Shown piece after piece: positions 52,249 through 62,571 of a DNA stretch of 64,000 nt (position 1 is its first letter; each line of letters starts with the position of its first letter). The notes beneath the pieces are model-generated. The model was given only the letters and a program-made list of their open reading frames with translations, was not told where the DNA came from and ran no database searches. This DNA is from Cellulophaga baltica (GTDB taxonomy: Bacteria; Bacteroidota; Bacteroidia; Flavobacteriales; Flavobacteriaceae), in assembly GCF_900102165.1 (NCBI RefSeq), contig NZ_FNBD01000002.1:510275-574274 (forward strand), written 5' to 3'. The position numbers and the translations under genes are program-made.

Positions 52249-53718
52249 ATGGGTAAGATTACAGGATTTTTAGAATTCGATAGAAAAGTTGAAGAATATG
52301 CTCCAGTTGAGGATCGTATTAAAAATTATAAAGAATTTACTATTCCCCTTGATTCTAAAGAAATGAAGGATCAGGGAGCAAGATGTATGGATTGTGGTAT
52401 TCCTTTTTGCCATAGTGGCTGTCCTTTAGGGAATTTAATCCCTGATTTTAATGATGCCGTGTATCGTGGAAAATGGGAAAAAGCAGCAACCATCTTACAT
52501 TCTACAAATAATTTTCCAGAATTTACAGGCCGTTTATGCCCTGCACCATGTGAAGAAGCATGTGTATTAGGAATAAACGAAGATCCTGTTACGATAGAAA
52601 ATATTGAAAAAAATATTGTGGAAACTGCTTTTGAAAAAGGTTGGATTACAGCTAATCCTCCAGAAACAAGAACAGGAAAAACTGTTGCTGTAATTGGCTC
52701 TGGCCCTTCTGGACTAGCTGCTGCACAACAGTTAAACCGCGCAGGACATCTAGTAACTGTTTTTGAAAGAGATCAAAAGGTTGGTGGATTATTGCGTTAT
52801 GGTATTCCAGATTTCAAAATGGAAAAAAATGTTATCGATCGAAGAGTTAAAGTTCTTGAAGAGGAAGGCATCATTTTTAAAACTGGCGTACACATTGGCG
52901 TTGACATAAAGGCTGATGCTCTAAAAAATGATTTTGATGCACTTGTTTTATGTGGCGGCGCTACTGTTAGAAGAAACCTTCCTATTGAAGGCTCTGATTT
53001 GAAAGGAGTGGTACAAGCGATGGATTTCTTAGCACAGAATAATAGACGTGTAGATGGCATTACAGACTTAGGAGAAGAGATAAAGGCTACAGGCAAAGAT
53101 GTTGTGGTTATTGGAGGTGGAGATACAGGTTCTGATTGCATCGGAACTTCTATTAGACATGGTGCTAATTCTGTATCTAACTTTGAGATTATGTCTAAGG
53201 GAACTCCAGAAAGACCAGAGGACCAACCTTGGCCATTTTGGCCGATGCGTTTGCGCACAAGTTCTTCTCACAAAGAAGGTGCAGAACGATTCTTTAGTAT
53301 TTCTACGAAGAAATTTGTGGGAGATAAAGACGGTAACCTAAAAGGTTTGATCACTTCTGAAGTAGAATGGATCAAACAACCTGGTCAAAGACCGCTTTTA
53401 AAAGAAGTTGAAGGCACAGAAAAAGAGTGGAAATGCGATTTAGTTTTATTAGCCTTAGGATTTACAGGTTCAGAAATGACTATTGCAGATCAACTAGGTT
53501 TAAAAGCAGACCCCAGAACCAATATAAAGGCAACTGCCAAAGATTATATGACAAATGTTCCTGGAGTATTTGTTGCAGGAGATCAGCGACGAGGACAATC
53601 CTTAATCGTTTGGGCCATCTCTGAAGGAAGACAAGCTGCATATCATATAGATACGTATTTAATGGGAACCACATCTGCTTTACCTCTGAAAGGGGAAGGA
53701 GATTTACCTAGAATATAA
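52249..53718 (+). CDS. gltD: Glutamate synthase small subunit
   Basis: A 489-residue flavoprotein passing electrons from NAD(P)H to GltB. The N-terminal Fe-S region has CMDCGIPFCHSGCPLGN and LCPAPCEEACVLG. The FAD loop is GSGPSGLAAAQQL and the NADPH loop is GGGDTGSDCIG; VFVAGDQRRGQSLIVWAI is the C-terminal FAD motif. It is translated 9 bp after gltB from one operon and followed by a terminator hairpin. Confidence 0.97.
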   Translation: MGKITGFLEFDRKVEEYAPVEDRIKNYKEFTIPLDSKEMKDQGARCMDCGIPFCHSGCPLGNLIPDFNDAVYRGKWEKAATILHSTNNFPEFTGRLCPAPCEEACVLGINEDPVTIENIEKNIVETAFEKGWITANPPETRTGKTVAVIGSGPSGLAAAQQLNRAGHLVTVFERDQKVGGLLRYGIPDFKMEKNVIDRRVKVLEEEGIIFKTGVHIGVDIKADALKNDFDALVLCGGATVRRNLPIEGSDLKGVVQAMDFLAQNNRRVDGITDLGEEIKATGKDVVVIGGGDTGSDCIGTSIRHGANSVSNFEIMSKGTPERPEDQPWPFWPMRLRTSSSHKEGAERFFSISTKKFVGDKDGNLKGLITSEVEWIKQPGQRPLLKEVEGTEKEWKCDLVLLALGFTGSEMTIADQLGLKADPRTNIKATAKDYMTNVPGVFVAGDQRRGQSLIVWAISEGRQAAYHIDTYLMGTTSALPLKGEGDLPRI

Positions 53719-53738
53719 GAATACACTACAATTCATAC

Positions 53739-53776
53739 AAACACCCTTTAAGATGCAGTTCTTAAAGGGTGTTTTA
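53739..53776 (+). terminator. Terminator of gltBD
   Basis: A 14-bp stem, AAACACCCTTTAAG (53739-53752) with CTTAAAGGGTGTTT (53761-53774), an 8-nt loop, and T residues to 53775. Confidence 0.85.
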
Positions 53777-53784
53777 ATATAACA

Positions 53785-53816
53785 AAACTCCAAAAGCCTT
53801 ACAGCTTTTGGAGTTT
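53785..53816 (-). terminator. Terminator of the SusCD-type operon
   Basis: A 13-bp stem, AAACTCCAAAAGC (53785-53797) with GCTTTTGGAGTTT (53804-53816), and a 6-nt loop. It is 41 bp beyond the stop of the DUF4302 gene on the minus strand and just beside the gltBD terminator. Confidence 0.75.
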
Positions 53817-53857
53817 AAACATAACTAACAAATTAAATAATAAACTCTTATCTCCTA

Positions 53858-55198
53858 TTAAAAGGCGTAAGTTGTCATTCTAAAACTAGGATCTGCTGCA
53901 CTGGTAAATGTGAATACTGTATTCGGAAATCTTACTGTAAAATTTTCTTGTTTTATATACAAACCTTCAGAATTTGTTAAAACGTTATCAATTGCTTCAA
54001 CAAAAGGCGCTAAACTAGGATCACTCCAACCATCATCTATAAGTATTAATTTTCCGTCAACATTCTCAAATGTTACAAAGTGATTTAACCGTATTATAGA
54101 ACCATCTACAGCACTTAGCAACTGGTATTGAATAACATTAAAAGTTTCATCCCCTCCAATTGTAAAAAAGAATTGAACTCTAGAAAGGCTCAAATCAAAC
54201 GGACTAAGTCCTTCATTAACCGAATTTCTTAATGCTCTAAAATTAGATGAGCTAGAAGTTGCATCAAATAAGAAATCATCTATATATCCATAAGCATTAT
54301 CCGGCTGCACCACCACTAAATTATCATCGGTAGGATTAGAAGGCGCATCCAAGAATGCGATCTCTGCCATATTTCCAGAGCCTAGGTCTGCTATAAACTT
54401 ATCAGCCTCTACGTTGTATGTAAACTCAGAAATTTCTTGGCCCTTAATCTCAAGAGGCGGACTCACCGTAAAACCTTTTTCATTATAAGCAATCCCAAAA
54501 GAATAGGAATCAGAATCATTTGAAATATCGATGAATCTTCTATTTACATTCAATGAAAAATCAAAAACCTCTGTAGTTCCATCAATAGTAACAATAACAT
54601 TTTGATACACTGATTTTTCTGAGTCCGTTAATTCTAAAGCTATAGCCTTACTATCAATAATATTCTGCACTTCATTAGTGGTAGCTTTTGTAAACCTAAC
54701 TTCTTCTTGAGTTCTATTGGTTCTAAAAATTAAATCTCCTGTAGCCTCATCTTGACCGTAATATAGAAACTCAAAATCTCCTAAATATCCTCTCCCAATT
54801 AAGCCTGAATCTGGAGGATTTGCCGAGTCCGATAATTTATGAATATCATTCTTAGTGGTAAACGATAGCTTAATAGTACTTCCTAAAACAACGTCATACT
54901 TACTTTTAGTTACTGTAAAATCATCATCAAAATCTGAGGTCATTTCTACCGTTTCATCATCTAAAAAATTAAAAAAGAAGGTAAAACCACCTAACTCTCC
55001 AGGGCTCGTAAAATAAACAGCCTTCCATCCTGTATCTGAGGATTGTAATGCCGTTCTTAATTCTTGCTTTTGTGCATTTGTTCTTTCCGCCGGACTTTCA
55101 TCGAACACCCCTTCGTTGTCATCATCTGCACAATTAACCAAGAACATGCTTAACAGCACTATAACAATAGTATTAATTATATATTTATTATTTTTCAT
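53858..55198 (-). CDS. DUF4302 family lipoprotein
   Basis: A 446-residue surface lipoprotein. The signal peptide ends in LVNC with Cys23 lipidated, followed by an acidic stretch (DDDNEGVFDE) like the lipoprotein export signal of Bacteroidota. AQKQELRTALQSSDTGWKAVY and GGFTFFFNFLDDETVEM identify DUF4302. The remainder is beta-rich. The family is found at the ends of SusCD operons with zinc metallopeptidases; its role may be substrate binding at the surface, but this is not established. It is the last gene, 8 bp after the metallopeptidase. Confidence 0.88.
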   Translation of the reverse strand: MKNNKYIINTIVIVLLSMFLVNCADDDNEGVFDESPAERTNAQKQELRTALQSSDTGWKAVYFTSPGELGGFTFFFNFLDDETVEMTSDFDDDFTVTKSKYDVVLGSTIKLSFTTKNDIHKLSDSANPPDSGLIGRGYLGDFEFLYYGQDEATGDLIFRTNRTQEEVRFTKATTNEVQNIIDSKAIALELTDSEKSVYQNVIVTIDGTTEVFDFSLNVNRRFIDISNDSDSYSFGIAYNEKGFTVSPPLEIKGQEISEFTYNVEADKFIADLGSGNMAEIAFLDAPSNPTDDNLVVVQPDNAYGYIDDFLFDATSSSSNFRALRNSVNEGLSPFDLSLSRVQFFFTIGGDETFNVIQYQLLSAVDGSIIRLNHFVTFENVDGKLILIDDGWSDPSLAPFVEAIDNVLTNSEGLYIKQENFTVRFPNTVFTFTSAADPSFRMTTYAF

Positions 55199-55206
55199 GT
55201 CGCTCT

Positions 55207-56091
55207 TTAATTATTTATTACTTCTTGCGTATTTCTAGCGGTTACTTCCTGCAATTCATAGATATCTATATCCCATTGTTTATCAAAATAATCGGCTACA
55301 ATTGCTTCTTTACTTCTAATACTTTCACGCGCTTCTACATTAGAAATACCATCAATGATTGCATTGTATTCTTCATTAGAATTAATTAGCATGAAATTTA
55401 CCATCTCCGCAAAATCCTCTACAACACTACTCCTTGAATAATCAGAAATAAAGCCTAACTCTCTAGCTTCTGCTATGCTGGTGTTAAACCATTGAGCAGT
55501 ATATTCAGAGGGTGTTATTCTACCATATCCTTCTTCATCAAAAGGAATTGTTTGATTCAAAATATGGCAATATTCATGCTGAATCGTAGATAAAAAACGT
55601 GTAATATTCGCTCTATCGGAAACATCTACTAGATCTGTTTCGAATAAGGTTATTCGTTTCCCGCCTTCCGCTAGACCTAATAAAATAGTTCCAGATCTAT
55701 TAAAGTTTCTACCTCCAACTAATAGTAATTGTCTTGGCGCTACCAGTTTAACAAAATCAGCACCACCAACTTCCGTATATGAGTCTAACCAGATTTTTTC
55801 TACAACTTCTAAAACTGGTTGTACATTTTCTTCTATTGGCGGAAATAAAAATCGGTTATTATCTACCACATTCTCATTCCATTTATACAATACATCTATA
55901 TTATATGCAGAAACATAATTCGTTCTAATATAAGTATCTAATGCAGTAAGCTTAGGCGCACTTGTATCCAGATTACTTCCTTCAAAAGAATCTTCTTGTG
56001 AACAAGAGGCTAAAATTACAATAGCAATTACAGCTACTATATAAGCACACGCATTTACTAATCTTTTGTATTTATTATTGATATTATTCAT
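55207..56091 (-). CDS. Zinc-binding metallopeptidase lipoprotein (Peptidase_Mx1-type)
   Basis: A 294-residue lipoprotein with Cys30 in ILASCSQED as the modified residue. The zincin motif His172-Glu-Tyr-Cys-His176 is in STIQHEYCHILNQ. A third ligand is probably in the following helix or loop, near FDEEGYGRI. The arrangement matches the putative zinc-binding metallopeptidases (PF15890) that accompany SusC/SusD. It would cut a protein or peptide at the outer surface to feed the SusC/D importer. It lies 8 bp before DUF4302 and 19 bp after SusD. Confidence 0.85.
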   Translation of the reverse strand: MNNINNKYKRLVNACAYIVAVIAIVILASCSQEDSFEGSNLDTSAPKLTALDTYIRTNYVSAYNIDVLYKWNENVVDNNRFLFPPIEENVQPVLEVVEKIWLDSYTEVGGADFVKLVAPRQLLLVGGRNFNRSGTILLGLAEGGKRITLFETDLVDVSDRANITRFLSTIQHEYCHILNQTIPFDEEGYGRITPSEYTAQWFNTSIAEARELGFISDYSRSSVVEDFAEMVNFMLINSNEEYNAIIDGISNVEARESIRSKEAIVADYFDKQWDIDIYELQEVTARNTQEVINN

Positions 56092-56110
56092 TTTCTTATT
56101 TTTTAGATCG

Positions 56111-57589
56111 TTAGCGTGGGTTCTTTTCTAAGCCTCTTTCAATAGCGAAATTTGGAATCTGCAATTGACGTCTATTGTCTCCTTTTTCTAATAATAAGTC
56201 AGTTCCTCCAATAAGATTATGAGCTATCTCTAAATCAAACCTTCTTACATCAAACCAACGCAAACCTTCGTGGTAAAACTCTCTCCTTTTAAGTTCTGCA
56301 ATTGCTTTCACAAAAGAAATCTGATCACTATCTAAGCTATAAAATGGAGTATATTCATTTACCACTACCGGGTATATATCTAAAAGGTCTTGTTTCACCA
56401 AAACATCGGTACTTGAATCATAAGCTTCGGTTCTCACAGAGAAAAACGCATTGATATCCTCCAATGCAGCTTCATAATTATTTTGCATCGCATAAGCCTC
56501 TGCTCTATTTAGTAAAACTTCATCCGTGGAAAACAATACAAGACCTACATAAGGATTTCCTATACCCGCACTTACATTGGTAACCCTAAAGAATTCTGCA
56601 AATTTTGGTAGATTATTAAAACCCTCTCCTCCAAATACATCATAAGCCCATGCTTTTCCTAATATATTTCCAGAAAAAAATAATTCATTGGCTTTCTCAC
56701 TACTAAGTCCAAAATTGTTACTTGCAAATATTCTAGAATACAACGAATTTGCCGATACCACTAAAAGATTCGCATTATCTGAATCACTGGCATACAATGC
56801 TGTTCTTTGAGAATATTCTAATTCCGCATACGTCCCCAAATAATCACGCAATTGCAACTGAGGGTTGGTTATTACATTAGAACTGTGCTTAATTACATTC
56901 TCCCAATCCCCTTTAAACAGATAAAATCTAGAAGCAAAGGCATTTCCTGCTTCGGGAGTAAAATGAAATTTTGGCTCTTGATAATTATTGGAGACTAATT
57001 TTAAACCAGCCACTAAATCTGCCTCAATAAAATCATACACTTCCTGAACCGTATTACGTGTGTACGTTTCTATAAATACTTCCTCTGGTTGTAATACATA
57101 AGGAACACCCTTATCTGTTGCTGCAGTTGCAGGGTCATAATGTTTAGCCCAAAAATTAACTAACATAAAATGACTATAAGCTCTAGCCAATAAAGCCTCC
57201 CCCTTCTGAGGTGCTAAACTTTCTAAATTTCCTAATTCTTCTATAGATGCCAAAGCTTGGTTGGCTTGCGCTAGCGCTTTATAACAAGCATTCCAATAGC
57301 CTACCCTATAATCCAAATCATCAATATCTATATCTTCCCACCTGTAATTCGCTAAATTTAATTCGGTTGGCAATGTGTTCCCTTTATCAGAAACATTATC
57401 AGACATCGTCTCTGCAAAATCCATATAATTTGCCTCCGGATATGCGATAACTAATAATTCTGAAATTTTTTCTGGACTATCAATTTCCGTCCTGTTATCT
57501 GGAATTTCTGATAAATAATCTTCGCAAGAAGTAGCTAAAAATGCTAAGAAGATCCATATCCCAATTTTTATTGTATATAATTTGTTCAT
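56111..57589 (-). CDS. SusD/RagB family nutrient-binding lipoprotein
   Basis: A 492-residue outer-membrane lipoprotein with Cys22 in LATSCEDYLSE. The SusD/RagB TPR fold is seen in KGEALLARAYSHFMLVNFWA, AGNAFASRFYLFKGDWENVI, VLLNRAEAYAMQNNYEAAL and AELKRREFYHEGLRWFDVRR. It caps the SusC barrel and binds the substrate before import. It is 10 bp after the SusC gene. The neighbouring peptidase suggests a peptide or protein-derived substrate, unlike glycan-type loci, since no glycoside hydrolase is present. Confidence 0.93.
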   Translation of the reverse strand: MNKLYTIKIGIWIFLAFLATSCEDYLSEIPDNRTEIDSPEKISELLVIAYPEANYMDFAETMSDNVSDKGNTLPTELNLANYRWEDIDIDDLDYRVGYWNACYKALAQANQALASIEELGNLESLAPQKGEALLARAYSHFMLVNFWAKHYDPATAATDKGVPYVLQPEEVFIETYTRNTVQEVYDFIEADLVAGLKLVSNNYQEPKFHFTPEAGNAFASRFYLFKGDWENVIKHSSNVITNPQLQLRDYLGTYAELEYSQRTALYASDSDNANLLVVSANSLYSRIFASNNFGLSSEKANELFFSGNILGKAWAYDVFGGEGFNNLPKFAEFFRVTNVSAGIGNPYVGLVLFSTDEVLLNRAEAYAMQNNYEAALEDINAFFSVRTEAYDSSTDVLVKQDLLDIYPVVVNEYTPFYSLDSDQISFVKAIAELKRREFYHEGLRWFDVRRFDLEIAHNLIGGTDLLLEKGDNRRQLQIPNFAIERGLEKNPR

Positions 57590-57599
57590 CTTTTTAATA

Positions 57600-60500
57600 T
57601 TAAAAACCTAGATTAAGTGATAATGTAAATTGTCTTGTTATAGGCTGTGAGACCCCACCAGATCTAAAAAATTCTGGATCCTGACCATTTAATCGAGCAT
57701 CTGAATAAATCATAAACGGATTTGTAGTAGACAATTTTAGGTTAAACGTATTCAAACCTAGATCCTCTATCAATAACTTTGGAAAACTATACGAAAGACT
57801 AATGTTTTTCATTCTAATAAAATCTCCATCGACTACTCTAACATCCGAAAAATTATACGCATTATAGGCTCTAAATAAATTAGGAATTTCATTAATTAAC
57901 CTACCACTTGCAATCACAGGTACATTTGTAAGCGTCTCATCTCCTGGAGAAATCCATCTGTTCTTAAACTCCGAAGTAAATACATTCAAATCTGAATAAG
58001 ATTGTGCAAATTTAGGATCTAGCCTAATTTTGTTTCCACCTGAAGCAGATACTAAGAAACTAAGAGAAAAACTTTTATACCTAAATGTATTTGAGAAACC
58101 TGCTGTTTTTGTAGGCTCAATACTTCCTTCATATTTTAAATACGAAGTAATATCATCTACATCTTGAAAATTTGCACCAGTAACACTATTCTCTTCATTT
58201 CCTGGATCTTCTGGTAAAATATAATTAGGCAAACCCCTATCATCTAAGCCTGTAAATTGAAAGGAAAATAAAGATTGTCTGGGAAAACCTACAACATTAC
58301 CTCCAGTTTGATCTACTAAGTCTAAAACGTTAGGCTTATTCTCTAAGGCCGTAATTTTTTGATCTAAAGCTGACAAATTTAAAGTAGAAGACCAGCTAAA
58401 ATTAGGTGTATTGATAGGTTTAACCGTAATAGAAAGTTCTATCCCTTTAGTTTCCATATCAGAATTATTACCTTGTTTTATAAACTCTCCGCCAACTCCA
58501 GAAGAGCGTACAAAATCTATAAGATCAAACCCTTTTCGTTGATATACATCCGCAGAAAAAAGAACCTTATTTTCATACATTCCAAAGTCTAGTCCTAAAT
58601 TGGTTTCATATTGCTTTTCCCAAGTTAATTCTGAATTCTGTAATTCATCAATATTCAAAAAACGTTCTCGAGAATTAATATCCAATCTATTGGTTATATC
58701 ATTTCTAAAGATGGCCAGTGAGTTTGTTGCAGGACCGGCAGTTGCTGTAAGACCATATGAAGCTCTAAGACCTAAAGAATTTACAAAATCTACGTTCTCT
58801 AAAAAGTGTTCTCGCTTCATATTCCACTTACCACTCACAGTCCCTGTTGGCAACCAACGAGAAGATTTACTTCTTCCTTGTCTATTTGACCCATCATAAC
58901 GGCCTGTTACAGACAATACATATTTACTGTCATAGACGTAGGTAAGCTTTGAAAATACACCAAGCGTGCGTTCTTTTTCGCTCTCTAATCCAAAATAATC
59001 GTTCTTTTCTCCAAGCGTTTTTGCAAATACCTCAGGAATAGTAAAAGGTGTTAACCCTCGATCATATTGCAACCCGTAACCAATAAAGAAATCTTCCTCT
59101 CTATCTATATACCGCATTTCCTGACCAAGCAAACCACTAACCTCATGTTTTTGATTAAAGGTGTTGGCATAATTTATACTATTTCTAACATAAAAATTTG
59201 TCAGTTCGTTACTCGTATTTCTATAAATTCCGCCTTGTGGTAAAACTGAAATAGGTGGAGCCGTAGGATTATTAGGGTCTCTATATAAGAAAACATTTGA
59301 ATTACGAACAATTGTAGTCTCTTGAGATCTATAAGCTGCTGCTACATTAGAATTCTCTGTTATATTATGATCTCTATCTGAAACAACATACCTCACAGAA
59401 CCTAAGAAATCATAATTTAAATTTTTGGTTATTTTATAATTACCTTCTAATTGGAAACTGATGTCTTTTACTTTTAATTCGATCGTATTATTCTCTAATT
59501 CATTAAAAATATTAAAGGGAGCCCAGTTGGCTCTGTAATATTCTAAATTTCCATCAGCATCTCTCGGTCTTATTGTTCTATTTGTTGATAATGCATAGTT
59601 GAATGGGTTTATATCAAAAACCCTAGAAACACTACCTCTAAAACTATCTTCTTCTCTATTAAACGTTCCAGGAGCATCTTGATCCCTGATAGCCCCGTTA
59701 GACCCTAGCGTCAATTTAAATTTATCTGACAAATAGTAGGTATTTTTAACTTTATACGTAAGCCTACTAACCTTATCTGCAATCGTCCATCCCGGATCAT
59801 TAAAGAAACTTAAGGAAGTATAGAAACTATTATTCTCACCACCTCCTGAAAAACTCAAGGTATGATTTTGTGTCAATGAAGATCTAAATAACTGTTTAAA
59901 CCAATCTGTATTAGCTTGTTCATATTGCTGTAAAAATTGATTTCTTGATTCTATGTTATTTTGAACTCCAAATTGCCCACTACTTGTATCATATGCATTA
60001 ATTTGCTGCGCAAGGATTGTATAAATACCACCATTTCTATTTTGCGCTACACTAGGGAAATCTAAAAAACCTTTAGCTTCAAGTTCATTAAAAATACTCA
60101 CCGTTTCTTTTGAATTCAGAATATCATAATTCCCATATCTTGGAATATCTCTAACCGTCTGCTCTAAAGAGTAATTTACTTTTAGTTTTGATTTTCTTTT
60201 ACCCCCTTTAGTTGTAATTACGATAACTCCGTTTAATGCACGAGCACCATATAATGACGTTGCAGAAGCATCTTTAAGAATATCTATTTTTTCAATATCA
60301 TTTGCATTAAGACCAGAGATAGAAGAACTTATTAATGTTGAAGCATCTCCTGAAATTAAAGCATCAAAATCTGTGTTGACAATATCTTCCTGAATAACCC
60401 CATCAATAACCCATAATGGTCTTGTATCACCAAAAACAGAGGAAGCACCACGAATTGTAACTTTAGGTCCAGAACCAAAGGTCCCTGTAACGTTCTGAAT

Positions 60501-61274
60501 GTTTACTCCTGCTGCTCTACCCTCCAACATCTGGCTGACATCTACCAAACCATCAATCTTTAAATCTTGAGCAATAATAGAGCTAGAAGCCCCCGTAAAG
60601 ATTCTTTTGGATGTTTTATCATAGCCCGAAACTACTACTTCCTGCAAAGCTGCAACATCTTCAAGCAACTGCAACGTTATATCATTTTTATCTTTAACAA
60701 CTACTTCTGTACTTTTAAACCCAAGACCTTTAAATAATAAAATATCACCTATAGCGGCCTCAATCGTAAAATTTCCATCAAAATCGGTAATTGTTCCTCT
60801 CGTGGTGTTTTTGATTAAGACGGATATGCCTAACAAGGGAATACCATCTTCATCTAATACATTTCCCTCAAGATTAAATTTATCTTGCTCAGAATTGTCC
60901 TTTACTATCTTAGGCTTCTCACGCTTTAAAATTATTTGTTTCCCTAGAATTTGATAAGAGATATCTTTTCCTTTGAATATTATGTCCAGTATATCTTCCA
61001 CATACTTGTCATTAACATCTATAGAAACTATATCCTTTGAATTTACTTCAGAGTTTTTAAAAAAGAATTTAAATTCTGTTTTCTTTTTTATCTCTTTAAA
61101 CAATTCTTGGTACGTTACTTCGTTAAGATTTAAAGTGATTTTTGTATTCTGAGAATAAATACTAGCACTTATTCTACATAAAGATAGAATAAGCATGATC
61201 GCAGTAAGTTTCATTTTCAAATCGAATTTAAATAGATTGCCTAGATAATGGCAATTATTATATTGTTTTTTCAT
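57600..61274 (-). CDS. SusC/RagA family TonB-dependent transporter with STN domain
   Basis: A 1224-residue outer-membrane transporter. The N-terminus MKKQYNNCHYLGNLF followed by a signal peptide ending SIYSQ is typical of the STN-bearing class. An STN signalling domain spans about 45-115 (EVTYQELFKEIKKKTEF), then a carboxypeptidase-D-like domain near 130-215 (GNVLDEDGIPLLGISV, GTITDFDGNF). The plug contains MLEGRAAGVNIQN, SVFGDTRPLWVIDG and LKDASATSLYGARALNGVI, and the barrel ends in FTLSLNLGF. The STN domain contacts the FecR-type anti-sigma upstream, giving substrate-induced expression. Confidence 0.95.
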   Translation of the reverse strand: MKKQYNNCHYLGNLFKFDLKMKLTAIMLILSLCRISASIYSQNTKITLNLNEVTYQELFKEIKKKTEFKFFFKNSEVNSKDIVSIDVNDKYVEDILDIIFKGKDISYQILGKQIILKREKPKIVKDNSEQDKFNLEGNVLDEDGIPLLGISVLIKNTTRGTITDFDGNFTIEAAIGDILLFKGLGFKSTEVVVKDKNDITLQLLEDVAALQEVVVSGYDKTSKRIFTGASSSIIAQDLKIDGLVDVSQMLEGRAAGVNIQNVTGTFGSGPKVTIRGASSVFGDTRPLWVIDGVIQEDIVNTDFDALISGDASTLISSSISGLNANDIEKIDILKDASATSLYGARALNGVIVITTKGGKRKSKLKVNYSLEQTVRDIPRYGNYDILNSKETVSIFNELEAKGFLDFPSVAQNRNGGIYTILAQQINAYDTSSGQFGVQNNIESRNQFLQQYEQANTDWFKQLFRSSLTQNHTLSFSGGGENNSFYTSLSFFNDPGWTIADKVSRLTYKVKNTYYLSDKFKLTLGSNGAIRDQDAPGTFNREEDSFRGSVSRVFDINPFNYALSTNRTIRPRDADGNLEYYRANWAPFNIFNELENNTIELKVKDISFQLEGNYKITKNLNYDFLGSVRYVVSDRDHNITENSNVAAAYRSQETTIVRNSNVFLYRDPNNPTAPPISVLPQGGIYRNTSNELTNFYVRNSINYANTFNQKHEVSGLLGQEMRYIDREEDFFIGYGLQYDRGLTPFTIPEVFAKTLGEKNDYFGLESEKERTLGVFSKLTYVYDSKYVLSVTGRYDGSNRQGRSKSSRWLPTGTVSGKWNMKREHFLENVDFVNSLGLRASYGLTATAGPATNSLAIFRNDITNRLDINSRERFLNIDELQNSELTWEKQYETNLGLDFGMYENKVLFSADVYQRKGFDLIDFVRSSGVGGEFIKQGNNSDMETKGIELSITVKPINTPNFSWSSTLNLSALDQKITALENKPNVLDLVDQTGGNVVGFPRQSLFSFQFTGLDDRGLPNYILPEDPGNEENSVTGANFQDVDDITSYLKYEGSIEPTKTAGFSNTFRYKSFSLSFLVSASGGNKIRLDPKFAQSYSDLNVFTSEFKNRWISPGDETLTNVPVIASGRLINEIPNLFRAYNAYNFSDVRVVDGDFIRMKNISLSYSFPKLLIEDLGLNTFNLKLSTTNPFMIYSDARLNGQDPEFFRSGGVSQPITRQFTLSLNLGF

Positions 61275-61322
61275 ACTTTTAATATGATTTTAGAGATTTC
61301 GCGTTTTTAAAATTTTTGTGTG

Positions 61323-61352
61323 AATCGAGGGATGCTGGAACATCTCTCGATT
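61323..61352. repeat. Hairpin between FecR and SusC genes
   Basis: AATCGAGGGATG (61323-61334) and CATCTCTCGATT (61341-61352) form a 12-bp stem with one G-T pair and a 6-nt loop. The T run follows only on the plus strand (61351-61357). On the SusC-coding strand it is a leader hairpin without a T run. Confidence 0.6.
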
Positions 61353-61387
61353 TTTTTGGTTTTAGTTATTTTATGTCATATAGTTTA

Positions 61388-62551
61388 CTAGGAATTTAAA
61401 GGGTTAATGACCACTTTTTGGTTATTTATTTCGAACTTAAAAGGCATTGTATTTTTAAAAGTCGTTAATACGTCTTCAATAGATTCTAAATCAAACTGAC
61501 CCGTAAACTTCTCATTCAAAAGAGTATCATAGTTGTTTTCTATTGAAACATTATAAAATCGTTCTAATTTCTTAACGATAACATCAAAAGATTCATTTTC
61601 AAAAACTAAGACCCCATCTAACCATGCTATGTGACTTTGAACATCTACAGAGACGACACTGCCGGGTGCATTAGTTGTATAGTTAAATTGTTCGCCGGGT
61701 GCCAAGAAAAATTCGGTATCACCATCAGCACTAGAGCTTATACTAACTGCGCCTTCTACAAGAACAACATCATTAGAAACATCATTATCATAAGAGGAAA
61801 TATTAAATTCCGTTCCCAAAACGGTGGTCTCAAAATTCTTTGTATTTACCACAAATCTATTATTAGAATCTTTTTTGGCTACGTTGAAATAAGCCTCCCC
61901 TTTTAATTCTACGATACGTTTCTTGTCTTTATTGAAAAAAGTCGGATATATTAACTTAGAACCTGAATTTAGATAGACTCTAGTTCCATCAGACAATACA
62001 ACCTCCATTCTCTTTCCATAAGGAACGTAAATCTCATTGATCTCTACTGCTAACAGTTCTTTGTTCACTGAATAATTATACAGAATACTATTTCCCTTTT
62101 GCACCGCAACAACTTCACCTTTTTTATTGAATATTTTATTAGATTCAGTTTCATCTATTGCTTTAGTTTCACCAGAGCCAAGTTTTAAAACCACCTGATC
62201 AGAAACTTCCGTAGTATAAATAGCATTATTAGTGTAGATTAAGATAGATAGTCCCAAAACAAACAAAGCAATAGCAGCAGCATATAAATAAGACTTATTT
62301 GTTTTAAAAAAGGAATTTTCAGTACTGGAATTATAAGCAATTTTCTTCGCCAAAAATTTCTCAAAAGCAGCATCAGAATCAAAGTGCACATTTTCAACCT
62401 CAAATAAATGATTTACGATAATAAATTTTTTTAATAGCGCTACATTATCAGACACTTCTAATTTTTCCTTAAACAAATTAAGTTCATTAGGCGACAAAGT
62501 GTTATTTAAAAATTTAGAAATTTCAATGTTGTTTAACTGACTATTCTTCAT
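61388..62551 (-). CDS. FecR family anti-sigma factor
   Basis: A 387-residue single-pass inner-membrane protein. The cytoplasmic N-terminus (1-85) binds the sigma factor; the membrane helix is about 88-106 (YLYAAAIALFVLGLSILIY). The periplasmic FecR domain includes YVPYGKRMEVVLSDGTRVYL, NSGSKLIYP and GEAYFNVAKKDSNNRFVV. DUF4974 follows at the end (FENESFDVIVKKLERFYNV). It relays the signal from the STN domain of SusC across the periplasm. It is upstream of SusC on the minus strand and divergent from the sigma gene, a less common layout than a sigma-fecR operon. Confidence 0.94.
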   Translation of the reverse strand: MKNSQLNNIEISKFLNNTLSPNELNLFKEKLEVSDNVALLKKFIIVNHLFEVENVHFDSDAAFEKFLAKKIAYNSSTENSFFKTNKSYLYAAAIALFVLGLSILIYTNNAIYTTEVSDQVVLKLGSGETKAIDETESNKIFNKKGEVVAVQKGNSILYNYSVNKELLAVEINEIYVPYGKRMEVVLSDGTRVYLNSGSKLIYPTFFNKDKKRIVELKGEAYFNVAKKDSNNRFVVNTKNFETTVLGTEFNISSYDNDVSNDVVLVEGAVSISSSADGDTEFFLAPGEQFNYTTNAPGSVVSVDVQSHIAWLDGVLVFENESFDVIVKKLERFYNVSIENNYDTLLNEKFTGQFDLESIEDVLTTFKNTMPFKFEINNQKVVINPLNS

Positions 62552-62571
62552 TAAGTAGTTGATTCTTTATA

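Noticed and set aside
52797..53258. 153-codon frame antisense to gltD
   Set aside because: Entirely inside gltD, low-complexity Ser/Pro/Thr composition, no family resemblance.
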